64,000 nucleotides of DNA, taken from NCBI GenBank assembly GCA_019916065.1, contig CM034241.1, positions 14,269,728 to 14,333,727 on the forward strand. The letters are read 5' to 3'. Both the position numbers and the translations under genes were made by a program. Under the pieces are notes generated by a model, which worked only from the letters and a program-made list of their open reading frames with translations, was not told the DNA's origin and did not search any database. Source of the DNA: Vitellaria paradoxa. Taxonomy: Eukaryota > Streptophyta > Magnoliopsida > Ericales > Sapotaceae. Below are positions 34,556-46,400 of the stretch, piece by piece (position 1 is the first letter of the stretch; every line of letters begins with the position of its first letter).

Positions 34556-35844
34556 TTAAGTGTCATGCCCAGGAGAACTAGAAGGGCTTAGGGTAGGATC
34601 ATTAGTTTGGGTTGAGGTAGAAAGAGGTGGTCTATAGACTCGACTGCCCACAATAGCCCTCAAAAGAGTAAGCATCTCCTCATGACCCTTAAGTAGTGCC
34701 TCTCGCCCCTTTTGCAACTCTTCTTATTTCTTTTCCAAATTATCTTAACTACTCCTTAAGATTCCTTAATCATCCTTGATCTAACAAACATATTCTCTTA
34801 TTTGCTTATGTTGATCCTCTAGACTGGCCAAGGTCTCCTCTGTAGTAGATGGAGCTACCCTCCTCAGCTAACTCTCAGATTGCTCTTAAGAAGTGGCAGT
34901 GATAATCCCCAATGGGATAGCTCTCTCCATCTTTGAATGCTACTTGATTCCTTCCCTCTTTGCATATTCGGTAATCAAAGTCCTAAAGGGCAAACCAATG
35001 ATGTTTATCTTGTTTCGTTCTGCTGTTGTTATTCCATCTTAGATGTATTGAGCTAAGTCCATAGTTACTCCAACGACAATTGTATACATGAGGGGTCCTC
35101 TCTCATAACTCACATCCTCGTGTTCGTAAGGCATGAACTGTGAGCATGTCAGGAAGTGAAGGGCATTATACTTCTTAGTCAACTTCTTTTTCTCCATTCT
35201 TGTTTTGTGCCCCCATTACTCTTCAGCTCTACTTGACAAAGCCTAAGCTATCTCATCTCGACTAGACCTCCTCTTCTCCAGATAAGTAAATCTAAGATTA
35301 GCAACTCTTTCAAGTTGAAGAAGTTCAACTATGCTCTACGGTGTAAACTCCAAATCCTTCCCTCTCAGCCTCGTGGATATACAATCTTCCCTCTCCTTCT
35401 CAAAACTCTTTATGTTACCGTAGAACTCTTGTACCAAATGCACCACAGCAGGGCCCCTAAATTTTGCAAACTTCAGCCAACCTTTTTCCTCAAAATTCTG
35501 CTTCAATTGAAATTCAAGTGCTTGGAAGTGATCTAAATTAATGGCCTGAAGTGATCTAAATTAATGCCCCTTTCAGTAATCACAACCCATGCATTCCAAT
35601 GTGTATCAAACTCTCTTTTAGCATTTGCGCTCGAGACCTTAAATGAATTATACTATTCAATTCCTTCTAGGGTAGATGTATCAGTAATGCTAGGTGTAGA
35701 ATAAGCAAGTGAGGGATCATTAGGTTGAGCTGAGCTAGAGTTTGATCCCTTGGTCCTTTTGGTTTTGGTATTGGGTTTGGATTTCTTGGCTGGTGGGAGG
35801 TTCTCTTGGGAGCCAGATGCTTCTTTACCTTTTCTAGAAGTCAT
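34556..35844 (-). pseudogene. Athila env-position ORF, plant transposon protein-like, broken
   Basis: An ATG at 35842-35844 opens MTSRKGKEASGSQENLPPAK, a basic, Ser-rich leader. Then follows a long frame with few stops: REFDTHWNAWVVITERGINL (about 35550-35625), LEFQLKQNFEEKGWLKFAKF (about 35460-35525), VVHLVQEFYGNI, and further down a charged, coiled-coil-like stretch with EELQKGREALLKGHEEML near 34680-34730. It ends at TAA 34556-34558. The FEEKGWLKFAKF and VQEFYGNI pattern resembles the putative plant transposon protein domain seen in Athila-group ORFs. About nine in-frame stops and a net frameshift disable it. It sits 3' of pol in the same orientation, where Athila elements carry their extra ORF. 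Function is unknown. Confidence 0.7.
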
Positions 35845-37050
35845 GGTTCAATTCTACTCATAAAGCTCAAATCACAACCTTCAATTCCTTTTCACAAAAC
35901 TCACTCACACCTTTTGTCAAACACCTGGTGGGCACAAGTTAAAACTCTTCTATAGCCCCTTTTGTTTGGTCTCTACAACACTAATTCTCTTCAACCAATT
36001 AGAAACCCAACAACAATCTCAACAGATGCCAATTTTCGACCACAAAAAATCTTCTTCAAACCATAACTAAAAACTCACCTTAAAGTTCCGAAACTAGGGC
36101 TCGGTTTTCTCACTCACCTCTGAACTAGCTCCTAATAGATGAACAGATAGTGGAATTATGATGAACGAATGGAATGTAGGTTGGTTTGATTGACAGTTGG
36201 AGGTTTAGTGAAGTGAGGTTGAGTTGGTGCCACAATCTCCAAAATCGCCCTAGAGAACTCCTCCCCCGTTCGTAGGTGTGTCAAAACAAATAAGGCCAAC
36301 TAGAGTTTAAATTAGCATTCAAAGTCACTAGAGTAGCGGACCGTCCGAAGGCGTGTTCACAGGGTAAGCTAATGGTATAACCCTCTAGAAGGGCATCTAA
36401 AGGGTACTAATGAACTTGGTTCATTTGGGAAGTTTAGACACCTGAACAATAAACCTAAAATTCACAAAGCTCTGCCTCCGTTTACCATGGTTTAAACATA
36501 TTTAAACAATAATTAAAAGAAAAAATTTTGTTTGCTATGTTTTTTTTCAACTTTTTCAATTTTTTTTTTTTTTTGGTTTTTTTTTTTAACAAAAAACCAT
36601 CACAAAAACATTAAGCAAGAACACACAAAACATATTCACATAACAATTAAACAAAACCCAAAGCATGCATATGCCTTGCCCCAACTTATACGACCCATTG
36701 TCCTCAATATTATGTACATGCATTCATAAGAACAAATGAAAAAATAAGGAAAGAATATACCTCAAATGCTTCACAAAATCCTAAAAATCAGCAAAATTAA
36801 GGTAAAACTACAATGCAAACAAAAAATTAGTAAATAATTCTTCCCCTCCCCCCAACTTACTTCTTGCAACACCTGTTCACAAAATCCAATTAGCTCATCA
36901 TACAAAAAAGGGTTAAAGAATTACATACTAAAAATAAAAGAAAAATAAAATGACACTACTATACAGTACCACTCATGGAATCAATCAAACTCAAGGAGAT
37001 CCTCAAGATCCACAGTCTCTAGCTCGGCCACCCAATCGAGCTTCAAACGG
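35845..37050. other. Athila internal noncoding spacer between pol and the extra ORF
   Basis: This is noncoding DNA between the integrase end and the downstream ORF of the Athila element. It holds a long T-rich run at 36540-36590, a gcggaccgtccgaaggcgtg palindromic segment at about 36335, and a C-rich cttcccctccccccaactta near 36840. A spacer here is normal in Athila elements. Confidence 0.5.
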
Positions 37051-37057
37051 TGACCAT

Positions 37058-38220
37058 TTACCTTATATAAATACCCATCAACTTCCTCGAAAAGAGATGC
37101 AATCTCAAATTGTACATAAGGACTTTCTGATCAACGAAGAAAGACTTCCTCGAAATACGATGATCATGAAGCTTCTTCATCTTTGCCTTTGCAATCTTTG
37201 CATTCTCATAGGCATCATTCCTCAACTCCTCCACCTCATTCAATTGGAGCTTTATTGCTATGGTAGCATCTTCAAGATTCTCATTCACTTAACAAATGAC
37301 CCAATAAGCTCGGTGCACCATTTCAACAAGGAGGTGACACAACTTTCTATAAACAACTCTATAAGCACACCTGCTTAGCACAGTCTTGTAAGTCATTTTG
37401 TAAGCCCACAACGCATCAACTAATTGAAATGACCAATCTTTACATGAGGGATTTACAGTTTTCTTAAGAATTTTCTTAACCTCCCTATTGGCCAACTCGG
37501 CCTTGCCACTAATTTGTGGATGATATGAAGTTGTAACTTTGTGAACCATTCCATACCTTCTCATTAAGACACCCATAGGCTAATGGTAAAAATGCTTCCT
37601 AACATCACCAATGATGGCTCGTAGCATGCCAAAACATGAGAATATGTTCTCCTTAAAAAATGTGATGACCACCTTGTGGTCACTATTTCGAGATAGAATG
37701 GCTTCCATCTACTTAGAGACATAATCCACAGCTACTAAGATGTATAAGTATCCAAAAGAACTAGGAAATGACCCCATAAAATTTGTCCCCCACTGATCCA
37801 AAATCTTCAACACCAAAATGGGGTTAAGGGGCATCATATTTAGCCTATGAAGGCTACTTAGCCTTTGACATCTATTACAAGCCACACAAAAGGCATGGAC
37901 ATCCTTGAACATGGTGGGCCAATAAAAACTTGACTGCAAAATCTTTATAGTGGTCTTTTTAATAGAAAAATGCCTACCATAAGCTAGAGTATGAGCAAAG
38001 GACATGACACTTTGAGTCTAATGATCTGGGATACACCACCTAATAATCTGATTAGAAAAATACTTAAAGAGATAAGGGTCATCCCAAAAAAAGTTGTGTA
38101 CATTACGCAAGAACTTACTTCTATCTGACTTAGACGAATGAGAAAGAATCTCTTCTGTAACCAATAATTTGCTATGTCGACATACCATAGCGTGTGAGTC
38201 TTAGAAACTATGCCAACATG
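37058..38220 (-). pseudogene. Athila integrase remnant
   Basis: The minus strand encodes the zinc-binding end FCVACNRCQRLSSLHRLNMM (about 37845-37905), DQWGTNFMGSFPSS and VAVDYVSKWMEA at the catalytic core (about 37705-37800), then TSYHPQISGKAELANREVK (about 37470-37530) with the last catalytic Glu position changed within the region. The C-terminal block includes [19 protein letters not shown] (about 37165-37225). Several stops and an ORF break at 37577 make it inactive. The wording follows Athila, not chromovirus, integrases. Confidence 0.85.
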
Positions 38221-38830
38221 TAAAAGATGCTCGTCCGAGAAATGTTTATTGATAAGAAGGTCAATAGTGTTCGACTCCCTAGATGGAAGTTGAGAAAGGT
38301 GATCGGCAACCATGTTTTCCACTCCTTTTTTATCTCAGATCTCCAAATAAAACTCCTGAAGGAGCAAAATCCATCTAATCAATTTCAGCTTGGTATCTTA
38401 CTTTGTGAGCAAATACTTCAAAGCTGCGTGGTCTGTATACACAATCACTAAAAAAAAATCAAATAAGATCAAAACTTATCTAAGGCAAAGACTACAGCCA
38501 ATAACTCTTTTTCTGTGATAGTGTAATTCAGTTGGGCCTCATTTAGATTCTTACTAGCATAGTGAATCACATAGGGTTTTTTCTCCTTCTTTTGCCCTAA
38601 AACTACCCCTATTACATAATCACTAGCATCATATACAAGCTCAAAGGGGAGGCTCTAATCAGGGGCTTGAATGATAGGTGCTGCGGTCAACAAACCTTTA
38701 AGCATGTTAAAAACTTCTTGATACTAGGACGTCCACTCAAAAGCAGCATCCTGTGACAATAGATTGCATAAGAGTTTTGCTATGGCACTAAAACATTGAA
38801 TGAATCTCCTATAAAAACCAGCATGCCCTA
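38220..38830 (-). pseudogene. Athila RNase H remnant
   Basis: KKPYVIHYASKNLNEAQLNY followed by TITEKELLAVVFALDKF at about 38475-38590 (minus) is the typical gypsy RNase H core, and the VYTDHAALKYLL segment follows near 38405-38445. The connection to integrase runs through VENMVADHLSQLP (38275-38322). In-frame stops are present. Confidence 0.85.
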
Positions 38831-38839
38831 AAAATGACC

Positions 38840-39660
38840 TCACGTCTTAGACTATCTTAGGCGTAGGGAGCTTTTGGATAAGCTCAACCTTAGCTTTATC
38901 GACCTCAATACCTCTAGCCAAGACAATATGCCCTAAAACTATGCCTTGTGTCACTATGAAGTGACAATTCTCCCAATTCAATACTAAGTTACTCTCCTCA
39001 CATCTTTTCAAAACTCTATTCACGTTCTCCAAACAAAGATCAAAGGTGTCTTCATAGATAGAAAAATCATCCATGAATACGTCAACTATACGCTCCATTA
39101 TGTCACTGAAAATACTCATCATACACCTTTGAAAAGTGAGATTCTCTTAAAAGAAAAGTTGCCAAAGGGACAGGTAAAGGTTGTTTTGGCTTGGTCTTCT
39201 AAAAACACCTCAATCTGATTATAGCCGGGATACCTATCTAAGAGACAACAGTAGGCTCTTCGTGCCACATCTCTAAGACTTGATCAAGGAATGGGAGTGG
39301 AAAATAATCTTTCCTTGTCACAGCATTCAACTTCCTATAATCGATGCACATTATCCACCCAATTTGGATTCGAGTGCTTATTTTTCACCACTGTGACTCT
39401 GGACTTTTTGGGGACTACTTTGGTTGGACTCACACTTGGAGTCAGATATGGGGTAGATTATACCTACATCTAGCAACTTCAAAACCTCAGCCCTTACCAC
39501 ATCTTTCATATTAGGGTTAAGTCTCTTTTGGGGTTGACATACCAATTTAGCCTCATCCTCTAAAAAAATTCTATGAGCACGCACAAGAGGATTAAAACTA
39601 TGCAAATCAGCTATGGTCCAATCTATGGCCTTCCTATGTTCTCTCAGCACTTTCAACCAT
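38840..39660 (-). pseudogene. Athila reverse transcriptase remnant
   Basis: The minus strand begins LREHRKAIDWTIADLHSFNP (39590-39650), then LVCQPQKRLNPNMKDVVRAE and GIIYPISDSK (39445-39560). It reaches the catalytic motif VFMDDFSIYEDTFDLCLENV at about 39025-39085, then GHIVLARGIEVDKAKVELIQ. The Asp-Asp pair is preserved but frameshifts split the domain, around 39130-39380. Confidence 0.9.
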
Positions 39661-40289
39661 CTTTTCTCTTGGTCAGAAGAAAGTTATAATGAAATCACAA
39701 ATGGTAATGTCTCATTCTCTCCTAGGAAGCAATACTTCAGTTCACTAGGCAATGGCTTTCTTTCTGGGCTTGGTGGTTCAACTGATAAAAGGTTGGACTT
39801 AGTTGGGGATGGCTTTAAAGTTTCAAAAACTAGAGTCTTTGTACCTATAACCATTACATGTGCTTGGTCTAACCCTAACCAAGACTTGACTTTTCTACTC
39901 TTCTCTATATTTTCAAAAGCCTCCAAAAACTCATGCTCCTCACTATGCACTAAGGTTCTCTCTAATGAATCCTCAAAATACTCCTTATCAAAGTGCTTTT
40001 ACACCAAAGTATGAATAAAATCTACTTCCCTCGCATCCTCATAATCCTCTAGTTGTTTGGACACTCTAAATATGTTCATTTCCACCATCATGTTCTCAAA
40101 CTAGAACGTCATCATCCCATTCCTACAATTTATCACTGCATTTGAAGTTGCTAGAAATGGTCTACCTAAAATCACTGGGACAGGTGGATTGGGACTTTGT
40201 GTAGGAAGTGTGTCTAGCACTATAAAGTCAACAGGGAATAGAAATTTATCCACTTGCACCAAGACATCCTCAACAACCCCCTAGGCAAT

Positions 40290-40575
40290 TTCACAAACCT
40301 ACCTGCCAATGTAATGTCATCCTAGTTAGCTTCAACTCTCCTAGGCCTAACTCTTGATACACACTAAATGGTAGCAAACTCAGGCTAGCCCTAAGGTTAA
40401 GAATGGTTGACAATAAAACATTAGAATCTCTTATGATGATAGAGATGGTTGGACTACCTGGGTCATCAAGCTTAGGGGGTCCTTTCCATTGAACCACAAC
40501 ACTAGCCTGTTCAGCTAAAAAAGCCTTTTCATTCACACTCACTTTCTTCTCTACAGTGCAAAGATCTTTCAAAAA
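40290..40575 (-). pseudogene. Athila protease remnant with lost active-site Asp
   Basis: The minus strand reads DDPGSPTISIII (about 40435-40470), then ILNLRASLSLLPFSVYQELG (about 40345-40405). The family motif is DLGASINLLP. Here the catalytic Asp is Asn and Gly is Arg, so the enzyme would be dead even without the stops. Confidence 0.75.
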
Positions 40576-40599
40576 CTTAGCCTAAGGAAGGACTTGTCT

Positions 40600-41685
40600 A
40601 ATGGCATCCAAAAGGGGAAGATTGATTTTCACTTACTTAAATATCTCATAAATCTCTAAAATGAAATCTTTCTTGGTCTTACCTAACCTAATGGGAAAAG
40701 ATGGTTTAATTTTCATGTTTTCATCCTCAAATGTCACCCTTTTCCCTAGATTTTTCTTATGCTTTTTTCTTCTCCCCTCCTCTTTCTTTTCATTTTCTCT
40801 ACTCACAAGATTCTCACTCAACTCATTCTCTGAAATAGACTCCTCTACACTATTATTCTCATTCTTTTTTTAACTCTCTCTTCCTCCAAACATGAATCAT
40901 CTTTCCTCACTTGCTCTCTCTCTCTCTCTGAGATTGCAATTCTAGCAACCTAGGATCATTAAGTTTTTCAACCACATTGCCGCTCCTAAGAGTTCTAATA
41001 GCTTGAACTTGCTAATAGGATGGGGTGGCTCACTAGATGAAGCTGCACTAAGATTGACTAGGTTTACACCTTGTGGGTTTTGATTAGGTTGAGCTAGAAA
41101 CCTCCTTTCTCAGCTGTACTCATGGATTGAGTAAACTTTGTGAGCTAACTATGAATATCATCAAGTGCTCTATTAGTTTAATCCATGAACTTATTATTGT
41201 TCCCATTGATAGTTGTTTAGGTTTACATAAATTGGTTCAAGGTATCATCCAATGTCCTCTTAGGTTGTGGATGGAGTGGATTGGTAAATTGGGGCTGATG
41301 TGGGAAATGTGGCAGTGGTGGTTGGACTTATTGGGAATCATTCTTCTAAGAAAGTTAGGGTGATTTCTCCACCCAGGATTGTAAGTCTCAACGAATGGGT
41401 TGTTCTAATGGTGGTTTTGGTAAGGCCTCCTAAAGTTTAGTGGATTTGAATTTGGGATAGAGGTTTGACTAAACATTACATTCCTAGTAACTATATGGGT
41501 AGGACAATCCTGAGTGACATGGTCATTGAAAATCCCACATATCTTATAGAAGATTGGATCAAGGACACTATGAGACACATTACTAACATTCTTCTTAAGC
41601 AGAATCTTTAGCCGTTTTATTAGAGCAATGACCTTAGCATTCAAATCATTTGGCTCCTTGACCGCTTCTAAATATTGCGTCTAAA
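40600..41685 (-). pseudogene. Athila gag, C-terminal half
   Basis: On minus the region carries LEAVKEPNDLNAKVIALIKR (about 41615-41670), a zinc-finger-like YKICGIFNDHVTQDCPTH (about 41500-41560), and a Lys/Glu-rich stretch RKKHKKNLGKRVTFEDENMK near 40705-40775. It is the continuation of the gag at 44176-45041, from which it is separated by an inserted LTR element. Stops are present. Confidence 0.7.
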
Positions 41686-41689
41686 CTAG

Positions 41690-43055
41690 CCCCCAAGTGC
41701 AAGGATGTGCGGTGCAGTTTTAACTCGGTAAGTCCGAGGTCGAATCCACAGGGAACTTGAGCTTCAGTTTCTAGGTTTAAGGTTTTCTACGCCTAAGTTC
41801 AAGTATTAATTTGAAACAAAATCAAACAAGAGTTTCGACAATATTCCTAAGTTTGTTCTAGCAAATAAAAATAACAAGAACTGTTGATAACTAATCTTAA
41901 TAAAGCAAACAAGATCAATTCAAGAATTAAATATAATGAATTAAAACCCTTGATTCAACATTCAAGTTCAGGTGGAATCAAATCAAATCATATCAGTGTG
42001 TTAATTACCAATTAAAGTTTCACGTCAAATGGAAAATTTAATTGGAGAATATCATCATTAAAGTTCTTTCAAAAATCCACAATACACAATTTCATATTCA
42101 CGTCTAATGGATTATGAAATCAAAAAGATTTTTTTCTTGATAAAACACTTGTGGGTTCAAACCTAATTTCTTCGTTTTGAGATTTTCAAGAAAGTTAAAG
42201 ATTCAAAAACCTTTATTAGTGATTACTGGAATATGATCAAAACCTTCTATTTATGAAGGTTCTTTAAACAAAAAACTAGATTTAAACAACTAATGTAGAT
42301 GTTTACGCTTTTGCATGTTCATCTACAAAACCTTGCACATAACATGATTCAAACATTCCACCCTCCCCATGAACATTAAACCAAAGCAAGCAAACTACGC
42401 AAGTATTGTATTGAAATCCATATTCATAAAACAATAAAGAATCACAAAACAAGAAGATTAGATGACAAAGAAATCTAAAACTTTTTATTAAACTAAATAA
42501 ACCAAGTACCGTACTTCGACGAATAGAAAGAACGACGAATAATCATTAAAACTGAAATGAATCCACCAGCTACTACGCAAATCTTGCAAAACATCTTCAA
42601 AATAAATGAAAAAAACAAACTCTAAGACCTAAAACACTCTCTAAAAAATTTGGAAGAAGATGCCCTAGACGGCTGCTCATGGAATTTTTATATCCCTTGC
42701 ACAAAACCCTAAAAACAAAACAAAAGAAACGCTCATGTATGTTCTCGGTGGTCCAGGCGACCAAAATGAGGTGTCCGGACCACAGTGTGCTTCCATCTCC
42801 AAATTTTGTTGCTCTGCCTTCTATGATCCTGAACCGGTCTGGACCGCAGCTCCATGTAAGCACACTGCGAACTACTCCTCTTCAAATTCTTCATTTTCGG
42901 CACTCCTAATTGCACTTATTGCATCGTTTTTCCTACATTTAAGAAAAATAAACTGAATTAGTGTAAAAATTAACAAAACACATGAATAAACTAATAAAAT
43001 GCATGATTTTATGTTAAAATTTAGGACTTGTAATTACACTTTTCAAGTGTAATCA
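41690..43055 (-). mobile_element. LTR of a nested Athila-type element (left boundary uncertain)
   Basis: On minus this region starts TGATTACACTTGAAAAGTG at 43055, immediately after the polypurine tract TTGGGGGGTA (43056-43065). It has a TATA-like GATATAAAAATTCC at about 42683-42696 and extends to about 41690, where gag of the host element resumes. On plus it holds the gtccgaggtcgaatccacag motif near 41730, which the outer element's LTR parallels at 45282. It is noncoding. The exact left edge and target duplication could not be fixed. Confidence 0.6.
42661..43055. repeat. 395-bp direct repeat, copy 1
   Basis: It starts tgccctagacggctgctcat and ends aagtgtaatca. The same segment recurs at 43781-44175 with equal length and roughly 90% identity by eye. 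It corresponds to the U3-side part of the nested element's LTR. Confidence 0.9.
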
Positions 43056-43780
43056 TACCCCCCAACTAGAGCATTGCTAGTCCCTAGTAAAGGTTTTATT
43101 CATACTATCCTAACTACTATCCTATTTCTCTTTTCGTTGGAAACACGGTTACACTTAGCAACGTGCAACAAGCCTTTTAAACCTCTAGGTTTCCCCTAGT
43201 GGACGAGTGAAGTCTTGTGAGGGTTTGTAGTGAATCTACCCACAAAATTCCTAAACTAGTATGAGGGATGGTAACAACTACTTCAATAATTAATGCTTTA
43301 ACTTCAATGCAAAATAAATGACTCAAGCTTAAAATTTTGCATAATCCCCCTAATGTAATGAGACTATCCTACTGCATTGATCATGTAATTTTCAGAATGT
43401 AAGTTCATATTCTTCAATCGACATGCCTATCCTGTATGCTCAGAAACAGTGGCCTTGACTTCAAATCTTACCTGGCTGTTCACTTTTCCAACAAAATTCA
43501 CTCGATGAGGGTTGCTTTCATGGCTCATGCAAGAGTACAAAGTCAAATAACGCAATGAACCCTAACCAAGGAATAATAGAAAAATTGAAGTGCAGAATGC
43601 CACATAGCTTCATGAACGGAATGTATTAATGCATATACGAGAATACCACAATCTCTCACATGAAATGGATCAATGTTCTTAAAAATGTCTTTCACCTAAA
43701 GTCCGTTAGGTCTTCATTAGGTTGTAACGGGGCCTGGGGTAATGGTTAGCTAAACGACGGGTATGGAAATTCAAAGTGCA
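43056..43780 (-). mobile_element. Internal remnant (3' UTR) of the nested Athila-type element
   Basis: About 725 noncoding bases separate the two 395-bp repeats. On minus they end in TTGGGGGGTA, a polypurine tract next to the LTR start. The gttgtaacggggcctggggt segment near 43720 matches 33405-33440 in the outer element. All of gag and pol of this inner element is gone. Confidence 0.6.
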
Positions 43781-44175
43781 TGCCCTAGATGGCTGCTCAT
43801 GGGGTTTTTATATCCCACACACAAAACCCTAAAAACGAAACAAAAGAAACGCTCCCGCAAGTTCTTAGTGATCTGGACCACCAAAATGGGGTGTCCGGAC
43901 CATAGTTTGCTTCCATCTCCAAATTTTGCTGCTCTGCCTTCTGTGGTCATGAATTGGTTCGGACCGCAGCTCCATGTAAGTGCACTGCGAGCTACTCCTC
44001 TTCAAATTCTTCATTTTCAGCACTCCTAATTGCACTTATTACATCGTTTTTCCTGCATTTAAGAAAAATAAAACGAATTAGTGTAAAAATTAACAAAGCA
44101 CATGAATAAACTAATAAAACGCATGATTTTATGTTAAAATTTAGGACTTGTAATTACACTTTTCAAGTGTAATCA
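43781..44175. repeat. 395-bp direct repeat, copy 2 (truncated LTR)
   Basis: It repeats 42661-43055. On minus it represents only the first 395 bases of an LTR, ending just past the TATA box, so the upstream LTR of the nested element is truncated. It borders the outer gag at 44176. Confidence 0.85.
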
Positions 44176-45041
44176 CTCCCTAAAGACAAACTTCCCACTA
44201 GAAGTAGGGACATCTCTAGACTCATAAACTAGTGGCATGGTGTTTTCCCACTATTTGGCAATTTCAGCTAAGAAATCAAAGAAGTCAAAAGCTTCTTTAG
44301 CTTCTTTCTCATAAAAGTCTCCATTGCACATGGTAGAGACCAACTGTTGGTAATTCAAAGACAACAAATCGTAAAAGAAACTTATAATTTGCCAAGTCTC
44401 AAACCCATGATGAGGACAAGAGTTCAACAACTCTTTATACCTCCCCCAAGCCTGATAAAAGGTCTCAGATGGTTTGCAAGTGAAATTCATCATTTGTCTC
44501 TGGTATGATGCGGTCTTATGATTTAGGAAATATTTCCTTAGAAATTTAGACTACATTTCCAACCATGTTTGAATTGAACAAGGTTGAAAAGAGTTAAACC
44601 AAGACCGTGCTTTATCTTTTAGAGAAAACAGAGACAACCATTGTTATACCATCTCTTCTGTGCAATTCTAGTTTATGAAGTACTACAAACATCCTCAAAA
44701 TCCCTGATGTGCAAGTAGGGGTTCTCTAACTCCATGCAATGAAACGTTGGGATCAATTGAATCGTACTAGGCTTAAAGTTAAAAGTTGGTTGATTATCTA
44801 GTAAGACAATGCACGAGGGTGTGCTTTGCCTCACCTGATGTAAGTGTGCAATGAGAGTCCATATATTATTCTGCCCTTGGGCTTGTGCGGGCAAATCATC
44901 TATTCCATCATTATTAGCCATCGTAGTAGACAAAGTGGGTCTACTCAAATCGTGAGTGAGGGACAAATCAAAGGTCAGTTCAAACTCAAATCTTAAGTCA
45001 CGTCTAAGGACATGACCGAACGTAAAAGCATGCATAAACAA
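44176..45041 (-). pseudogene. Athila gag, N-terminal half
   Basis: The likely start is the ATG at 44919-44921, MANNDGIDDLPAQAQGQNN. Then come FNFKPSTIQLIPTFHCMELE and NPYLHIRDFEDVCST (about 44673-44790), the conserved opening of Athila gag. Further down is PSETFYQAWGRYKELLNSCP followed by HHGFETWQ (about 44395-44480). Frames shift between these blocks. The gag is cut at 44176 by the nested LTR element and resumes at about 41685. Confidence 0.8.
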
Positions 45042-45165
45042 AATTAAAATAAAAAGAAAAAAAAAGAAAAACTCATCTGATTAAAAATCAGGAAGAGTTA
45101 GGATAGAGAAGTGAATCCAAGCTTTCACCAATTCCTCTTCAAGGATTCTCTCATGACACTATCAC

Positions 45166-45183
45166 TTCGCCGACAACAAGGCC
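45166..45183 (-). other. Primer-binding site of the Athila element (tRNA-Asp type)
   Basis: The minus strand reads TGGCCTTGTTGTCGGCGA. Athila elements usually have TGGCGCCGTTGCCGGGGA, complementary to the 3' end of tRNA-Asp, and 13 of 18 positions agree. The position is right: between an LTR end (...AGTCA at 45191) and gag. Confidence 0.65.
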
Positions 45184-45999
45184 AAAATATTGACTACTTT
45201 TGAATTCTGTTCCTACAAAATAGAGGAAAACAAAACCTCGCAAATGCACAAGATTCAATTTCAAATATAACCCAATGAGAATCTAGGGTCGAACTCAGGA
45301 AAGTGAGAATCTATCAAGAAAAATTCCTTACAAAAAAATTCAAATGAAAACCTCAGTTTACTCGAAGGAAATGGTTGATTTGAGAATTGGGTGGATAAAA
45401 TTTTGATTTTGAAATTAATCAAATAATGAAATGCAACTCATTTCAATTTGATTCTCATTTACGCCAGATTTCTCGTTTAGCTTTCCCTATTTTATAACTC
45501 AATCCAACAATAACTTAGTGTAATTGGATTGGACGATTTTAATGTTTGATTTGTGAAGTTTAAAAATTCATCTCTGGTTTTTATGTATTTTGCAATTTGA
45601 TTATGTAATTCATGCCATTGAATCGAGTATTTTATATGCGAAGCTCAAAAATCAAACATATGAAAGTAGGATCTTAACTATGGATTACAATTTCTAATAT
45701 ATAAAATCACAAAAATCAATTTTTAACTTTGTTTTGTGAAATCTTAAGCTACAATTCATGCAACGAAAAGCTTGAACTAGATTCTAACTTCAATGATTGA
45801 TAAATTCAAACGAGTTAGAAAATTTTGCTACACATAATTGAAACAAAACTCACCATATTGAAAAGCAAACTGAGATATAAGAATTCTTCTAAAAATCAAA
45901 ATGGACATATGCACATTGTGTTTTTCTTCAGTAGGAATGGAAAATTATTCAAACCCCAGTTCTTAACTTTAAAATCCTAATTCTAAGAATTTGAAACTA

Positions 46000-46000
46000 A

Positions 46001-46033
<33 letters not shown>
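46000..46033. repeat. (AAT)n microsatellite
   Basis: About eleven AAT units inside the Athila LTR. Confidence 0.95.
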
Positions 46034-46124
46034 CCTTGTTCTAAAAGTTTAGCATAAAAGGGAAAAATTGAAAACTCCTTAGCTTCCCAACTTGAAATTG
46101 CCTTTATGAAAGTCCAGGTGAAAA

Positions 46125-46400
46125 TTTCATGGACCCTTCGAAGGGGGTTTTGAAGGGTCCTTAGCCTTCAGAGGGCCCTTCAAAGGGTAGTCTCGTACTT
46201 CATCGTTTTAAATTTTTTTAAATCAACTCCCCTTTCTGCCTTGCAAATGTGCCTTCGAATAGGTCACCCTTTGGATGGGCATTCGAAGGGTAATACTGTA
46301 CTTCAACATTTTCCTTTACTCTTCTCCAGTTGCACATTATATTGTGCAAAGGGCCCTTCGAATAGGATACCCTTCGAACGGGCGTTCAAATGATCTGTTT
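46125..46400. repeat. Palindromic CCTTCGAAGGG-type block in the Athila LTR
   Basis: Variants of the dyad cccttcgaaggg recur: gacccttcgaagggggtttt, gaagggtcc, gggcccttcaaaggg, gccttcgaatagg, cattcgaagggta, gggcccttcgaatagg and acccttcgaacgggc. At least seven occurrences fall in about 275 bases. They may be promoter elements of the LTR or hairpin-forming repeats. Confidence 0.75.

Noticed and set aside
36950..37378. 142-codon plus-strand frame
   Set aside because: It is antisense to the conserved Athila integrase C-terminus read on minus.
39613..40014. 133-codon plus-strand frame
   Set aside because: It is antisense to the Athila RT and protease-RT linker region; minus-strand motifs explain the sequence better.
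42597..44029. Similar 60-90 codon frames in the two 395-bp repeats
   Set aside because: They arise from duplicated noncoding LTR sequence; the parallel frames reflect the duplication, not coding constraint.
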